Source of the DNA: Gordionus sp. m RMFG-2023
Taxonomy: Eukaryota > Nematomorpha > Gordioida > Chordodea > Parachordodidae
Assembly (NCBI RefSeq): GCF_954871325.1
Contig: NC_088776.1
Location: forward strand, 44,224,569 to 44,288,568
Direction of reading: 5' to 3'
Length of the DNA stretch: 64,000 nucleotides
The position numbers and the translations under genes are program-made. Positions 50,131 through 63,789 of the stretch are shown here, one piece after another. The notes beneath the pieces are model-generated. The model saw only the letters and a program-made list of their open reading frames with translations. It searched no databases and was not told the DNA's origin. Position 1 is the first letter of the stretch, and every line of letters begins with the position of its first letter.

Positions 50131-50325
50131 TAGTGTTGTTAAACGGCCATTTTTTAAAACGTCTAACCCAATATTTTTGCCAAAAAATGTTATGCAAGTC
50201 TCGGATTTCTTAATAGATGTCCAAATTTTTCTTCCATCTATGAGCAAAATATCTAGGCTTGCGTAATATTTATGGCTAAAATATTGGGTTAGCCTTTTTA
50301 AAAATCTAGTCGTTTAACAACACTA
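50131..50325. mobile_element. Foldback hAT MITE, copy 7
   Basis: Starts TAGTGTTGTTAAACGGCC and ends GTCGTTTAACAACACTA. Internal CCAATATTTTTGCC and its complement flank the CCATCTATGAGC block. Flanks share only TATG, so the target duplication has decayed. Confidence 0.85.
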
Positions 50326-52340
50326 CCCCTATGTCCTACCCGTTAATTTTTTCTTATCGAGTGATTCATTAGAACAATGTCCCAGGCAATCTACTCTGAA
50401 CTAAATCTGGCCCACCCTGAAATGTTTTCCCACCAAAAATCCTTACTCCTTTGCTATAAATCGCATGGAAAATGAAGAATTTCAACTATGATCTTTCGAA
50501 AAAAATTTGATGACTGGCATTTACGAAAATGGATTCCATAGTAAGCATAAATTACGGTGAAAATAATTATGTGATTTTAGATGAAAAGCTAAATTTAGCT
50601 TTACATAGGCTACTGGTTATATTCAAATATTTTTGATACAGAGATAAAGCCTACATGAAGTATATTTATAATTTTAAATAGACTCAGTCAGTAAATTTAA
50701 AATCTAATTTGATCATATCATAAAAGAATATTTGATATATTTTGTGGAAAGATAAATATCACAAGTTTTTAATATGTCCAAAAAAACTATATTATATAAT
50801 ATATTTTTTAAATTAATAATTTTAAAAAATATTTTGACAATTTAAAATATGATTTATAAATTTATTTCTTTGGATTAGAATTTATAAATTTGTCGATTAT
50901 AGATTATTTAATTATAAATTTTTAATTGGAAAAAAAAGTAAATTTGTTTAAAAAAGAATTCCTTCATTTATTCTACACTGCCAAATCGAAATCAGGGATA
51001 AAAATTCATAATTTTAAATTTTAAATTATATAATTTGAAAATAAATTTAATTATTTTTGAAAGATTAAATTATATAGATAATATAGTAATTTAAGAATAA
51101 AAAAATCAGTAGTATAATATGTAATTTCTTGGTTAGTTAAATTATAATTTTTAGCGTTTAACAAATATATAAATCAATGATGTAACCAAGATTTTACCAA
51201 GGTGGGTAGGGGGTGGCTATTGGGTAGGGGTTTTCTCATAAAATTTATTTTAGGGAATAGTTCTCTCAAGATAATGTCTTTTATGATTAATGAGTAAAGA
51301 AATTTAACGAAATTTTAATAAGTTTCACCACAATTCAATTCTCTCATAGTTTTTAACTTCATTTTTTTTATCTATCTCAGAGCATCGTAAACCACTTCTA
51401 GAAACCCGATTATCATATTAATTTAAAGATTCTAACAAAAAATTTCACTATAAATAAAAAGATTTATAATAAAGAATAATGGCAGTTTTCATTTATTCCC
51501 CAAAAGGAATAAGAGGAATAATAAAATATATCGATGGGTTTTTAAAAAAATTAATAATATATTTTGTAAAATATTATTAATATATTATTATAATTATTGA
51601 AAAGAATATTATACTACATATATATCTTTTCATGCATGCATCTAACATTTAGTAATATTTGCTTTTTCTAATATTTAATTATTTACCACATTTGTTGCAA
51701 GATTTTTTTTTTTTTAATTTTAAATTACCTTGCTTCAATTTTAATTAAATAATATTTTAATTTTAGAGAAAAAAAACATTATGTCGTAATATATACGTTC
51801 AATTATTGGAAAAAAAATAGTAGGAACAACGTATTAGATTTAAATGGAGAGTACAATAATTATCATATTTATGGTAATGTTGAACAGATTCGAGGAAAGA
51901 TTTAAAAAGCAAGCATAGAATTGAGGGCACTCTTTGCCTGGGAAAGAATAATTTTTCCTAAATCTTTGGACTGCGTTTTCCTGAATCTTCGGAATGGGTT
52001 TAGTTTAGGTTTATTGAATATGGAGAGTGATTATTTACAAAGTAGCGAGAGTAAAGGTGCGTATTCACGGATTTGAAATGATATTTTGGAAAGAGCTAAA
52101 AGACCGGCTCAGGGTTAAGTTCTAAAGGCAAAAAACTGACAATATATTCAAGAAATATAACATTTCATTCGTACATATCCTAAATAAATCATATTGTATT
52201 ATACAGTTTATAAGGGAAGTTAATTTAATAACAATGACAATAAACAAAATAACCATTATAACTTAATTTTTTTTCAAAAATAATCCATGATGCTACCAAA
52301 TCTTATTCATTATAATGTAAAACAAAAGTTATCCCATAAG
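50326..52340. other. A+T-rich spacer with a G-run remnant
   Basis: A remnant of the G-run family (GATGTAACCAAGATTTTACC then GGGTAGGGGG) lies at 51180-51240. A GC-richer patch at 51890-52110 has partly open frames but no splice support and no recognised similarity. Confidence 0.35.
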
Positions 52341-52570
52341 AGTATTGTTAAAATCTTCCATTTATTCGATTTTTTAAAAGCGGGTAAATTTACATTTCAT
52401 GCCAAAGAAATAATTTTTTAAAGACTCAATACTCGGTTAAAGGAAGACCAACCGTTTCTGCCATATTTTAAAGAAATATCGAAATTTACGTAATAATCTT
52501 TTGGTTAAAATTTTGACTAAGTCGCTTTTTAAAAAACCAGCCAAATCAAGGTTTTAACAACAATATCACA
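52341..52570. mobile_element. Foldback hAT MITE, copy 8, degenerate
   Basis: Ends GTATTGTTAAAATC and GGTTTTAACAACAATA with the family's TTACGTAATAATCTTTTGG and CGCTTTTTAAAAA words. Heavily mutated compared with the other copies. Confidence 0.5.
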
Positions 52571-55271
52571 TGATAATAATTTTTAAGAAAACCCACACAA
52601 TTTAACATTAGATTTAAAAAAATTTATATTACAAAATTTTTAATTAAAGGTTATTAGGAATATGCATGAATAATTGTGTTAAATTTATATGACAACATTT
52701 TAAACATGTTATATTATAATAAATTTACTATATTATATGAGTTAAATCATAATTTATCTGCCAGATTGATTTTTTAAAATTATTATTCTTGCCCGATAGG
52801 ACAATTGTATTTACTATTTTGACAGATAATTTATTTTCATACCCCCCCCCCCCACCAAACCAATAAATTATATTAATACACTATTAAATATTCCGGCCCG
52901 TGTAGATGGAAGAGCCGCCAAGACGGAGGTAACTGGGAAATAATACTCTTTTAGCGTCCGTGAAATTGTGTTTCTTTTACATTTAAAAGTGAATATTGTA
53001 TAAATATTACCTAAATTAGATACTATTTAATTCAGTCATTTTATTGCAAATTATCTACATTTTATTAATATATTGCAAAAATTACCTAATTTATATTCTA
53101 AGTTGCTTATTCACCAATTTTATTTTAAAAATGACGAATCTAGTTTATTATTTATTTGAAAGTTCAGCTAAATTGAGGTTTCTTAAAATACTCCCGCATC
53201 GGGCCGCTAAAGATCTTAACACGGCTCGGTGACTACCATGATAATCACTCATATAAATATTTAAAAGTTATTAAATAAAATCATTATGAATCCTTTTATA
53301 AATAAAATATTGAATTTATTAGTATAATTTTTTTTAGAAAATTGTTAAGTTTTTTCCAAATCAAATTTTAAAATAATTTTTCCTTTATTTGAAATTGTAT
53401 CATCGAAATATCGGGTAAAAAAAACTCAATTGTTGTTTACGCCATACATTCTTTTCTTGTAAAATAGGAAAGGGGGAGGTGGGAAATCCCAATTAATATA
53501 TTTATATTTTGTTAAAATTTTCTTTTTAAAATGAAATATAGGAAATCATTTTTAAATTTTTTAAAATCAAGCAAAATAAAAATAAGGGTTAATTGAAATC
53601 AATTAATATCCTAATAAAGTGATTTCTAATTTCAAATATATATAGTTATATAGAAAGTGTATACGTGCAGGAAGTTGAGTTTGAAAGCACTCTGTATAAA
53701 CAAGATTCTTTTCCCACCTTCTTTTTGCAAAAAACATTATATAATTGTTTGTTCCGGTTATAAACTTTTTTAAAATATGGGTTTTGATATTATGTGTATA
53801 CCTTAGATTTTTATAACCTTTTAAATAAACTTTGATATTAACCTTAAGTTTTTGTATATTTTTTTACAAACCACCCTATATTGGCAAGTTTAATTACATT
53901 TCATCTTTAAAATTGAATCATTAGATTCGAGCTTCTTTTATGTAACTACTTCAAAATTAAGTATTACTACAATTTTTGCCAGAATTCTATATACATAAAA
54001 TCGAAAGAAAAAATGGATTATTTCTTTAGAGGAAATCTTTTATTGTTGTTTTTGTAAAACTCTCTAAGATGTAATAAATTTATAAACCACTAAACTTAAG
54101 AAATATGAATTATATATAAAAATTTGGTATTTCGAAAATAAGTTGGGATTTTCAAAAATAATAAGAGTAAAGTTTTAGTCTGTAAACTTTTTTTTAAATT
54201 ACCTTGTATCAGAGTACAAAGCCCGACGGGTTAAGAATTTCTGCAAAAGTTGCCCGAAAAATTTTCGCTCGGCCCGGTCCATTATAATTATTTTTAATTT
54301 GCTTAGCTGGCTCATTAAAATCTTACGAAAAGTCCGCCCCAGCCTGTTAAATTTTTTTGTGCTTATTTCCTTTCTTTTCCAGTGTCAATTAGGGCTCTTA
54401 TATCTCTCCGTGGCTATCTATTACTTTTTAAACAACCGTCTTTTAATAAATTAGTTGTGTTTGATATTTGTATTGTGTATTTGTAATTGGTTCATATCAT
54501 TAGTAATTTGTTTAAGGTATAATTATAATACAAAATAAGCATATTGTAATTTATTTTCAAATAGCATTTAAAAAATTTAGCTTGATATTCAAAAAAGTCT
54601 ATTACAATTTTACGAAAAATCAAGGATAATTACGAAACCCTGCATGATTTTTATGTATACATTACCTGGACCAATTCAGCCCTATATTTTTTTATGTTCA
54701 AAATATTTGGCCCGGTACGGCCTGTTATTTTTTTTTTTTTAAATTTTACTATTATATTTTATATAATTAGTGGAGGATGCATTTATTGGAAAGAATTTAG
54801 GACTTTTAAAAGCAAATATTTTAAATGATAATTAATTATTTTAAAGCCCTAAATAAGGAAACTTAATGCTTAATTATATTTAATTAGCTTTATTATATAA
54901 TCGGATGTGATATCTCTTAAAATGAGATACTAATGCTTTAATGATTTAATAAATCAATATAAAACATTAACTATATTATTAGTTAAAAGGTGAGATAGAT
55001 ATTATATCATTTATAATTCATTTATAATTTAAAATTGATATTTTCTTTAAAAAAATTTTTTTAATAAATAATAAAAAAAATACTTTATATAAAGATAGAA
55101 TTCTATCCAAATTATTTATAAAAAAAAAATTAATTTTCACTCTTAAGATAAAACACTATTTTAAAATAAAATATTTTTGACACAAATTGAAAAGTAATAT
55201 ATATTTTTTATTTATTATAAAGTAATAGTGCCAGTAAATCAAAAATTTAACTAACTAAAAAAATTCTTTCA
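52571..55271. other. Spacer with C-run and GGCC-rich remnants
   Basis: A C12-13 run lies at about 52841. A short GC patch at 52892-52935 (CGGCCCGTGTAGATGGAAGA and on) has an exon-like GAG/GTAACT edge but no acceptor and no match. Another patch is at 53190-53230. GGCCCG-type remnants span 54205-54740. No gene is recognised. Confidence 0.35.
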
Positions 55272-58200
55272 ATGAACAACCTTACGGTATGCATTATATT
55301 AATTCTATCACCCATATCACTTTTCAAAACTCTTCATTCAAGCCCACTCTCTTCAGATTCAGGTATATAACTATAAGAATTATAATCAAATTTATTTCTA
55401 AGATAAGAAAAATAAAGAAAAAATAACTAAAAAAAAGTGGTAATAAAAAGGAAGAATAATATTACCAAAACTTAGTTTTCGTTCCACAAATAAAGATTCT
55501 TGGGAGTTTTTTTTAGTTCCCTTTTACAGTTCCTATCTCTGATCCTAAGCATTATAAAAATAAGATACCATAGTATATATATTGCGTATAATAACAGAAT
55601 TATTTATCTTTGCCTCAGATAGGCCTTCGGACTTTCAAATTTAGTTAACAATAAAGAAAGTTAACTTCAAAGAGGGTTTTCCCTGTAATAAATTTTAATA
55701 TTTAAGTAGAGAATTATGAATTTCTATATACTAAAATTTTAAGTTTTTGGCTGATTTAGATCAAATCAATCTATAATCCTTTTTATCTTTAAACATTGTA
55801 ATATATCATAATTTGTTTTTTGTTATAAGAAAAATCAAACCGTAGATTATTTTAAAGCATGAACAGAAATTTTATCAATAACAAAATTAAATCTATATAA
55901 CTAATACCTAGATTTCTTTAAAACTAAACAGTCTTACTCATAATTTAAAGGTAATAGAATACAATATTGCAAAAAAATGAATTATTGTTTTATTTCGAAG
56001 TTATTTTAATATAGGGTTTACTCTTTTGAGTTAAATGGCTCTAGTTTTGTCTGAAAATTTATTTTTAGGCATTCTTTCTGTCCACAGATGTAACAAGCAC
56101 TCTCGCAACCCCCCGCATTGCGGGGAGGAGAAAGCCATAATTTTAAAAATATAAGGGTCTAGAGACTCTTCAAATTAATGGTAAAGATTTTTGTTTTTTG
56201 AGAGAAACCCCAAGATTTTGCGGTAAGTCTTTGTTTCTATCCTATCTTTATATCTAAGTTTCAATCCAATTTTTCTTGTAAAGTAATTGAATATTTGTGG
56301 ATATTGTAATTTAAGCTATGAGGTAAAAGTAATCTATCATATTTTACAAAATTTTATGATTTAATGTTAAAAGATTAAACTTAGCCTGAGGTTTCTAGCC
56401 TATTTAAGAGAATAAGTCGATATAATTATTTAAGCAGCATATTATCGGAGTAAAACATTAGAAGGTAAAAGGTAAGTTTAAATTTTTATTGTTCACCAAT
56501 TCTATAATGCGTAAATATTAAAAAACCCTAATAATGAAATACGATAGAAGTACTAAACAATAAGTATGACTTTAACTTTACGTTATAATTATTTACTAAA
56601 TAAATATACAACTTGAAATGCATTTTTGAAACAAAATTGGAAATATAACTATTAGAGTTCAAAAATTATAGACGTTTATTTATTCTACTATTGGCATTTA
56701 CTCCCCATATCGGATAAAATAGAAGGAAATACTTTTATTACTACATCCTAAATAATGTCTTTAATATGAGAGGTAAGAACTAGACCTGCAAAATCAATCA
56801 GAGCCACCTGGTGACAAAATATTTAGTAGGGCTGATCCATGCCCTAAAGCGTCCTATGGCTCAAATCTTAATAAAAACATAAGGAATGAAATATTTACTC
56901 TGGCTTTTTTAAAAAGCTTTTCATATTTTTTAAATTCATTTATAATTAGTTGTAATATTTAACCAGGTAAAAAAAGAAGAATAAAGGAAATATAATAATA
57001 AATCTGTGTTTTTACTGATGATGTTACCGCTATGTGGGATATTTTTTTTATTTTGTAATCCAATGATAGACTATCTAAGCTGATATGTATATATCGATAA
57101 ATATATTTGCTCTATAATTGAGCAGTTTCACTTGGTGTTAAATTATCCGTAAAGTAAATAAAAAAAATCATCTAAAAACTCCGATATCCCCCACTTGTCA
57201 CTCTACCAGATTAATTTTTTTTTAAATTTAAATATAAAGTTATCAATTAGGAAATGCCTTTTGAAAAATATCCCCCCACTTCAACCTTAAATAAATTACT
57301 AGGAAAAACATTTAAAAAATAGTAACGATATCAAACCCTAACTATCTCATATGTTTACCTACTAGATTAATAGCATTGGCCCATCTCTTCCAAATCAATT
57401 AGATACACTCTTTCGCAGCCCCAAGCTAATAATTTTAATTTTACCGGCGACTCTGAAAACTATTATTAAGTTCAGCAGAAATTTTTATTATTATAAATAA
57501 TATTAATTAATCCTACCACCTCCTATAGATTTACGCTAGCCCACATCTGACCTTAGTCTACACCTCATTTCTGTATAGAGTTTTACGGACTATAGCTCTC
57601 TTTATCAGGTTCCGAAAAAAAGTATAAATAAACATTTTTCTAACCCTAGCCATTTCATATAAACTAAACTTAGCTTATATCAGGATCCATATCTTGTTGG
57701 TAAAATCTAGTGAATGTTTAGAGTTGAAAAACCTTTATAATTAAGTATTACTAAAGTTTATCTATTTGGTAATCCAATGTAACTAACTTTTGATATAGTT
57801 AACTAAATTCTATATCCCCTTAGAGGTACGAGGTTTTACTGTAAGGAGCATTCTGAGATAAACTAGAAATTATTTTATTATATCCATATATTTTTAATCC
57901 AAAATTATATCTAAAATATAGTTAGAATAGGTATAGATTGAAAATGATTTCAAAAATGCATTAATAATAAACTGGGTTTTTAATGCTATCTATAAAGATC
58001 ATAACACTACTATATATATTTATGAGTTTACCTAAAATTTAAATCACATTTTTCTAGTTTCATAATTCTTTAAAATTTCTTTATATCGAAAAACTTTAAA
58101 TCTTTTTTTAAAAAATGAAAAGTATAAGTCAAGGTTATAAAATAATTGAAATAAAATTCCCCTAACACTCCCCCGCCCCTTTCTTCACAAAAAAATGAAA

Positions 58201-60633
58201 TACCATTTAATTTATTATAATTTTTTTTAAAAAAGAATAAGTAAAAAGTAAATAATTTTAAGAATCGAGTCTAAGATTATCCAATAAAATATATGGCGAA
58301 AAGGCCAACCAAAAATCTTCCCTTCTTACCAAAATTCTTATTATTTCGAAATTAATGCCATTTATACTTGACATCTACCTGAAGTATTAGCTGTCATTTA
58401 GCATTTTGGACCCATACATAACAATTAAATTCACCACTTTTTCACCACTATCCCATATATATTTACTCCCAGGCGAAATTCAAATATTATTTAAATATAA
58501 TATTTTGTAAGAGTAAATTATATAAAATCTATAAGATTAAAAAATAACTAAAAAAATCCAAAAAATTAATTAATTTTCTTTTTCCCATAGTTACATAAGT
58601 ATTTGTTAATTCTCTTATATAAAAACATTGATTTAAAATCAATATTTTTTTGATGATATATTACATATTTTAATTAAAAATTATTTCTAGGACAACTGTG
58701 GTTTTAAATATTAATTTTTTATTATTAAGAGATATAAATTATATTTCCTCTCCTAAATCTCAAAGTCAAAACTTAATAAATAATTCAGAATTATCAATAT
58801 AATATATAAGATATTATCTAAGAAAAAATATAACAGGTAGCTAGTAAGCATTGGACGTAATGCAAACAAAAGATTATATCCACGGCCTAATAATATAATA
58901 TTACAGATATAATTATTTTCTAAATTTAATTACAGTTAAACTTATCTAACCAAGCACACAACAAAAATTATATAAATGCTCATCTTAAATAAGTTACAAC
59001 TTGTGTATTAATTTACGACCAATCATTCTGCTATTAAATAAGTATATCGAGCCATTTTCGTTATATTTCTTATTTTTAAATCTAGCTTATGTATAACCAA
59101 TATTTATATTCCAAATACATCAAATCGGTAAAGAGGGTTACTGTCATTATTATTATCATCCTATCAAAGAAGAATTGATTGAAGAAAATAATCTTTTTTA
59201 GAAGTATAAAGTCTTAAACGTAAATAAAATTTTGTTTGAGGGGGGGGGGCAGTTTTCCCCCATAAATTTTATTGGAAGGCTTTAGGCAGGAATGTAGTCG
59301 AGGAAGATGGCCTGGCACGCAGTGCCCCCTCCATTTAAAAAAAAATTTAGCATGCACTCGCCAGAAATTTGAAATTTTTAAAAAAGTCGGGTTTTTAAAA
59401 ATGACATTTTTAACATATCAATATTTTTTATCATGAAATAAACATTATAAAATATTTTATAAACACAATGATAGTATAATAGTAGAATTTAACATTTATA
59501 ATTCAAAAACAAACCCTTCTCTTGGTTTTAAAAGTATTCGATAGTAATAGGAGAATATTATTTTATCAGTTATAGCCATGTAGTGTTATAAAATGAAAAA
59601 TATTACAAATTATTTTTATAACAGAACAATGGTTACGCACATTAATAAACAACTCAAGATAATTTCATAACTGCATATTATCTTGCAAAATCATACCCCG
59701 GTGGATTTTGAATCTGGTCCAGGTATGGGTCCACAATGATGGTTTCTAGCCAGCATAGTACCTTATTGCTAAACAAATGTTAAAGAATGGATAATCTCAA
59801 CTTTTTTGATCTTGTTTTTTTCATTTCTCTTCTTCTTTTTAATATCTATCCAAATAATTAAGTTTCATTTTTATACTAATAACTTATTATTTTATATATA
59901 TTCCTTATTATTATATATGTATAATTTATTATTTTATACGTATAACTAATTATGATTTAAAAAAATAAAGCCTTTATTGATCCCTATAAATTCCGAGAGT
60001 TATTTAGTCATACTTACAATTCTAAGAGAGCCGATGACGAAGATGACGACGTAGATGCATTGTATTTCGGCAAGAAGAAAAGAGCCTTTATGATATTACC
60101 TCAAAGAACTGGCAAGAAAGAATTCAAGGATTACTATGGGTCTACTTCTAAGAGAGCTTACGTGATTCTCCCCAAATCAGGTTTTTGCCTAAATATTATA
60201 CAAAATATTGAAAATTTATGAATTTATATTATATATATGTGGCAACTGAATATGAAATTCATTGGGCTCGGAAGCTCTCAATTTTAAATCATTTACTGAA
60301 GGCAATTTTTTTTTGGAAATTTGAATTGACCGGAAATGAACTGTGAATTTCAAAAATTACCCACATTTTCTGAATTCGTTTTTTTATATGAAAATTTACA
60401 TAATAATTATATAAGTTAAGGTGTTCAAAGTCAAAAAATTTTTCAAAAAAAATAAATGATTATTGCATTTATAAATGATTTTAAATTTGAGAAATTTTGA
60501 ATCCCCATAGATTCCATTATCCTACGATTAAAATTATCATTATACTAATTTTTTTTAAAAAAAAATATGTATAAAATATGTTCTAATCGAACAGATTATG
60601 GTGAAGCTACGTTTAGAAGTCAACAGAATGAAG
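55272..60633 (+). CDS. Neuropeptide precursor (partial at the 3' end)
   Basis: Exons 55272-55362, 59971-60180 and 60595-60633 join in phase 1 throughout (GT-AG introns of about 4.6 kb and 414 nt). Exon 1 encodes the signal peptide, MNNLTVCIILILSPISLF and on. Exon 2 encodes a classic prohormone with these parts: KR at 49-50; acidic ADDEDDDVDALYF followed by GKKKR, hence an amidated LYF-amide peptide; AFMILPQRT followed by GKK, hence amidated; EFKDYYGSTS; KR; then AYVILPKS. Exon 3 adds DYGEATFRSQQNE. AFMILP and AYVILP look like duplicated peptides. Cleavage by prohormone convertase and amidation by PAM are inferred from the family rule. The peptide family is not recognised. Downstream exons are needed; a candidate lies at 63668. 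Confidence 0.75.
59235..59345. repeat. G-run element in the neuropeptide intron
   Basis: A G10 run is followed by TTTTCCCCCATAAATTTTAT and TGGAAGGCTTTAGGCAGG, sharing TTTTATTGGAAGG with the copy at about 44810. It lies within the long first intron of the neuropeptide gene. Confidence 0.45.
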
Positions 60634-60856
60634 GTTTATCGAATTTCTTAAAATCCTATTTTTTTCAAAAATGCCGTTATATAAGATTTTTTAGATATTT
60701 TTAAATAATATCATCATGATCGAACGTTGTTAATAGACTAAAACTAATAAGTACATATATCGGATATAATTAGTTTATAATTTTTTAATATTTATATATT
60801 TTAGTTTTTTGAAAAATATTTATTAGATCATTATCAGACTTCCTGCCAAATACAAC

Positions 60857-60890
60857 ATCCCTTCTCCCTTCTCCCTTCTCCCTTTTGCTA
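60857..60890. repeat. Four-unit 7-bp repeat, potential G-quadruplex on the minus strand
   Basis: CCCTTCT repeats four times, so the minus strand reads AGAAGGG in tandem with four GGG tracts and four-base loops. It lies in the third intron of the neuropeptide gene if the 63668 exon is real. Confidence 0.6.
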
Positions 60891-60899
60891 CTTAATTAG

Positions 60900-61799
60900 A
60901 CTATTCATTTCATAAAAAAAAACTGTTACTGGATATGTTGTATTGGATATGGAATCAATAGGGATTCGGAATCTGCCCATTTTTAATTAATTTTTTAGTA
61001 TGTATAGAGTGCCAACACTGTGAATTTAAGACAAACTTGTCTTTAACTTTTGAACTACCCTTAATTTATCTTCATTTTTTATAGATACTTTTTATAAATT
61101 AAATATACAACATTTAATAGCAAAAATTCTCTATTTACAAGGTAGTTATTCTTCATATGCGGGAATACAATTCCGCCTCAAATAAGAATTTCCAATTTAA
61201 AATTCCTCTTAATATAAAATTGAGAGATTTGGAATTCCTATGGATTCCATATCCCAATTCGACAATAGATCAAGGTTAGGTAGCAATTAAATACACAATT
61301 ACAATTCCGTTTTTTATAATTAGTAACTGTAATTCGACTTTAAAAAAGGAAATTAGTCTATAATTAATTATATCTTTCATGCAATTATTAGTTATAATTA
61401 CTATCACATTTATAATTCCTGTTCTTAAATTTAATTAATTTTTCATGCAAAACGATCAATCATTCATATTTTAACATATTAGGCATTAGTATAATGTGAG
61501 ATTTCAATTTTTTAACTTATTTTTATCTTGGACTCTGGCAATAACTTCTAGAATTTCCCTTCTAATGCAATCTCACATTCATAAGAAGATAAATCGAAAT
61601 GGCCAATATTCAATCCAAAATTTTGTAAAAAAATAACAAAATAAAATGATAAAACCACAAGCGCTATATGTGCAATTTACCATCAAATCATAAAGGACAA
61701 CAATTTATGTAAAGAAATATAATAACTCTAAAAAAATCCACAGAATAATCAACAACTAGGATTAACTTTCCGGAATAAAAACAAAAATTCTATAAGTCA
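60900..61799. other. A+T-rich stretch, nothing recognised
   Basis: No open frame with family similarity and no clear repeat. It is probably intronic if the neuropeptide gene reaches 63668. Confidence 0.35.
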
Positions 61800-62400
61800 T
61801 CAGGCGACTAATGAGATGATAATTAATTTTGAAACTAAAAATCTAAAGCATCTAAGTGTTGAGGATGAAGGAAATTTTATTGAAATACAAAACGTCTCTG
61901 CGTCTTTGCCCATCTTCTTTAAAGGCTATAATTATCGGATTTAATAGAAGATGTTTTGATTTAGAGTTTTATTGCAAAGCAAACTCATTCATTTTAGCTA
62001 CTATTTTACAACCATATTTTATAGATAGGTTAAATCAATGCCTAAACAAAATGATTTAAAATTGAGAATATCTCTATTTCGATAAACACTTTTAAAAGTA
62101 AGTCAAAAGATTCTCCAAAACAATCATTTTAATTTTTTTTTCAAATTTGACAACTCCAAATCGAATCAATGATTGTACTTGAAGTGCTTAAACATCCGAT
62201 TAATGTGTTAGAAATTTTCCAACAGTTAAAAATATGTTTTTATATAACTATTGTCTCCATCAGCACCTATAGAAAGATTATTTAGCTATGCAATATCGTT
62301 AATTAAGTATAATAGAACCACCGTTGTTATAACGACCTGTTTGAAAAATTGATAACTTTATTAAAAAAAATTATGCGTTTTTTTAAAATATGAGTTAAAT
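61800..62400 (+). mobile_element. hAT transposase C-terminal fossil
   Basis: The frame at 61856-62059 ends SFILATILQPYFIDRLNQ, the family's ASFLDPRFK-like block. After a gap LSPSAPIERLFSYAISLIKY and NRTTVV (about 62247-62330) form the hAT dimerisation block (SAPxERLFSxAGxIxxxxR). Only this C-terminal part remains. It differs from the 22767 and 46800 fossils, so at least three hAT lineages have been active here. Confidence 0.75.
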
Positions 62401-62826
62401 ATAAATTTAATATCATTTATACATTCAAGTAAAACATTCATGTTTATTGCTTGCCTAACTTTTTAGAAATCAAGCAGAATTTTTCAGTGTAAATATGATG
62501 TTATAATAATTTATATGCAAATAACTTATAATGGATTATATATTTAATTTAGCGAGTAAAGCCTTTATATTTTCAAACATAAAAATACAAATTTCTCATT
62601 TACTTTGGTAATTTTTATCACTACTATTAATATTTATTACAATTAAGATGTATCTATGCAATTATAAAACTTTATAAAATCTCAATTATATGTATTTAAT
62701 AATTATTTTCCTTTTTTAGAAAAGGAATTAGTAATTATAATTAATTACTAAAACAAATTAATTACATTTTTTAAGTAATTATTCCCATCCCTGCTATATA
62801 TACTATTAAATTTAATATCAAAATTT

Positions 62827-62880
62827 CCTTCCTTCCTTCCTTCCTTCCTTCCTTCCTTCCTTCCTTCCTTCTTTCCCTCC
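62827..62880. repeat. CCTT microsatellite
   Basis: About a dozen consecutive CCTT units, with the last few units mutated. Confidence 0.95.
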
Positions 62881-63660
62881 TTCTTGAAACTATGTTATCC
62901 CAATTTGCTAAACATAAATTCATTAATTATCATTTTAGATAAATAAAGAAGATTTATTTTTACTCTTATTTTTACTTATAATAATATCTTTGAACATCTT
63001 AATTTAATTATGCCTTAATGTTATTAAAATCCGATTCCTAGCACATTTATATGATTAAATATGATTATCGAAATTCTATAATTTATTAATTATCACTATA
63101 GTGATATATCAAACATATATAGGAATACATTTAATTTTTTTAAGTTATTTCATTCTTTTCCAAAGTTTATTGATTATTTATAAAGGTGCTTAGAATTTTA
63201 ACAATATATAAAATCCGAGTTATTGTACAAACACTTAATATTCAATTACCAATATTCACCTAATTAACTCAACAATGTTATTATTGCTATAATAATCTGA
63301 TTTAATACCTTTAAAAGGAGGCTGCCACCTACGCGGTCAAAGAAATAGAAGATAAAATTTCATTGGTCAAAGAAATGGAAAGGATAATTTTATTATTGAT
63401 TGTAAAATTAAATTCTATTTTTCCATTTTATTTACCGGAAAAACATTTTGTTCTTATAAAATTTTTAGGGATAAACTTCGAAAAAATTAGTTTTATTAAT
63501 TCTATAGTAAGCTTTTAAGTGTCATTATAAAAGGATGATAAATTTGTTTAATATTGATGTTGGAAAGAAATTTTATAGAAAATATATATTCGCAATTTTA
63601 TGTTTGCACTGCCAAAAAATAGTAAAGATGAAAAATAAATAAATTGAGAGTGTGATTTTT
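62881..63660. other. A+T-rich stretch with one short duplication
   Basis: GGTCAAAGAAATNGAA occurs twice, about 30 bp apart, at about 63338-63385. Nothing else is recognised. Confidence 0.4.
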
Positions 63661-63667
63661 TTTATAG

Positions 63668-63789
63668 ATGCCATTTCCAGACGGAACAATATTTTCAAAG
63701 CGATTTTCTGGACAGGTTTCCAGCAATTTTCTTTTATTTTTAACAAAAGGAGTACTAAAAAAGGGACTATAAAAAGAAATAAATATTAA
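63668..63789 (+). CDS. Possible last exon of the neuropeptide precursor
   Basis: After a strong acceptor (GATTTTTTTTATAG) the phase-1 frame required by exon 3 stays open. It reads DAISRRNNIFKAIFWTG, then FQQFSFIFN, KR, STKKGTI, KR, NKY and a stop. The dibasic sites fit a prohormone, and the frame also ends in a stop codon as a last exon should. An alternative donor (GACAG/GTTTCC) would instead make this an internal exon. It lies about 3 kb from exon 3 and no transcript evidence is available, so the link is tentative. Confidence 0.3.

Noticed and set aside
52892-52935. GC-rich patch with an exon-like GAG/GTAACT edge
   Set aside because: No acceptor upstream, short frame, no match, and similar GC patches nearby look like repeat remnants.
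56160-56226. Exon-like frame with FCFLRETPRFC and a strong GTAAGT donor, vaguely like a Wnt segment
   Set aside because: No neighbouring Wnt motifs or matching exons were found, and the frame does not fit the phase of the surrounding neuropeptide gene.
59787-59861. Signal-peptide-like frame MDNLNFFDLVFFISLLLFN upstream of the neuropeptide exon
   Set aside because: It ends in a stop before any usable donor site and cannot join exon 2 in phase. The exon at 55272 fits exactly.
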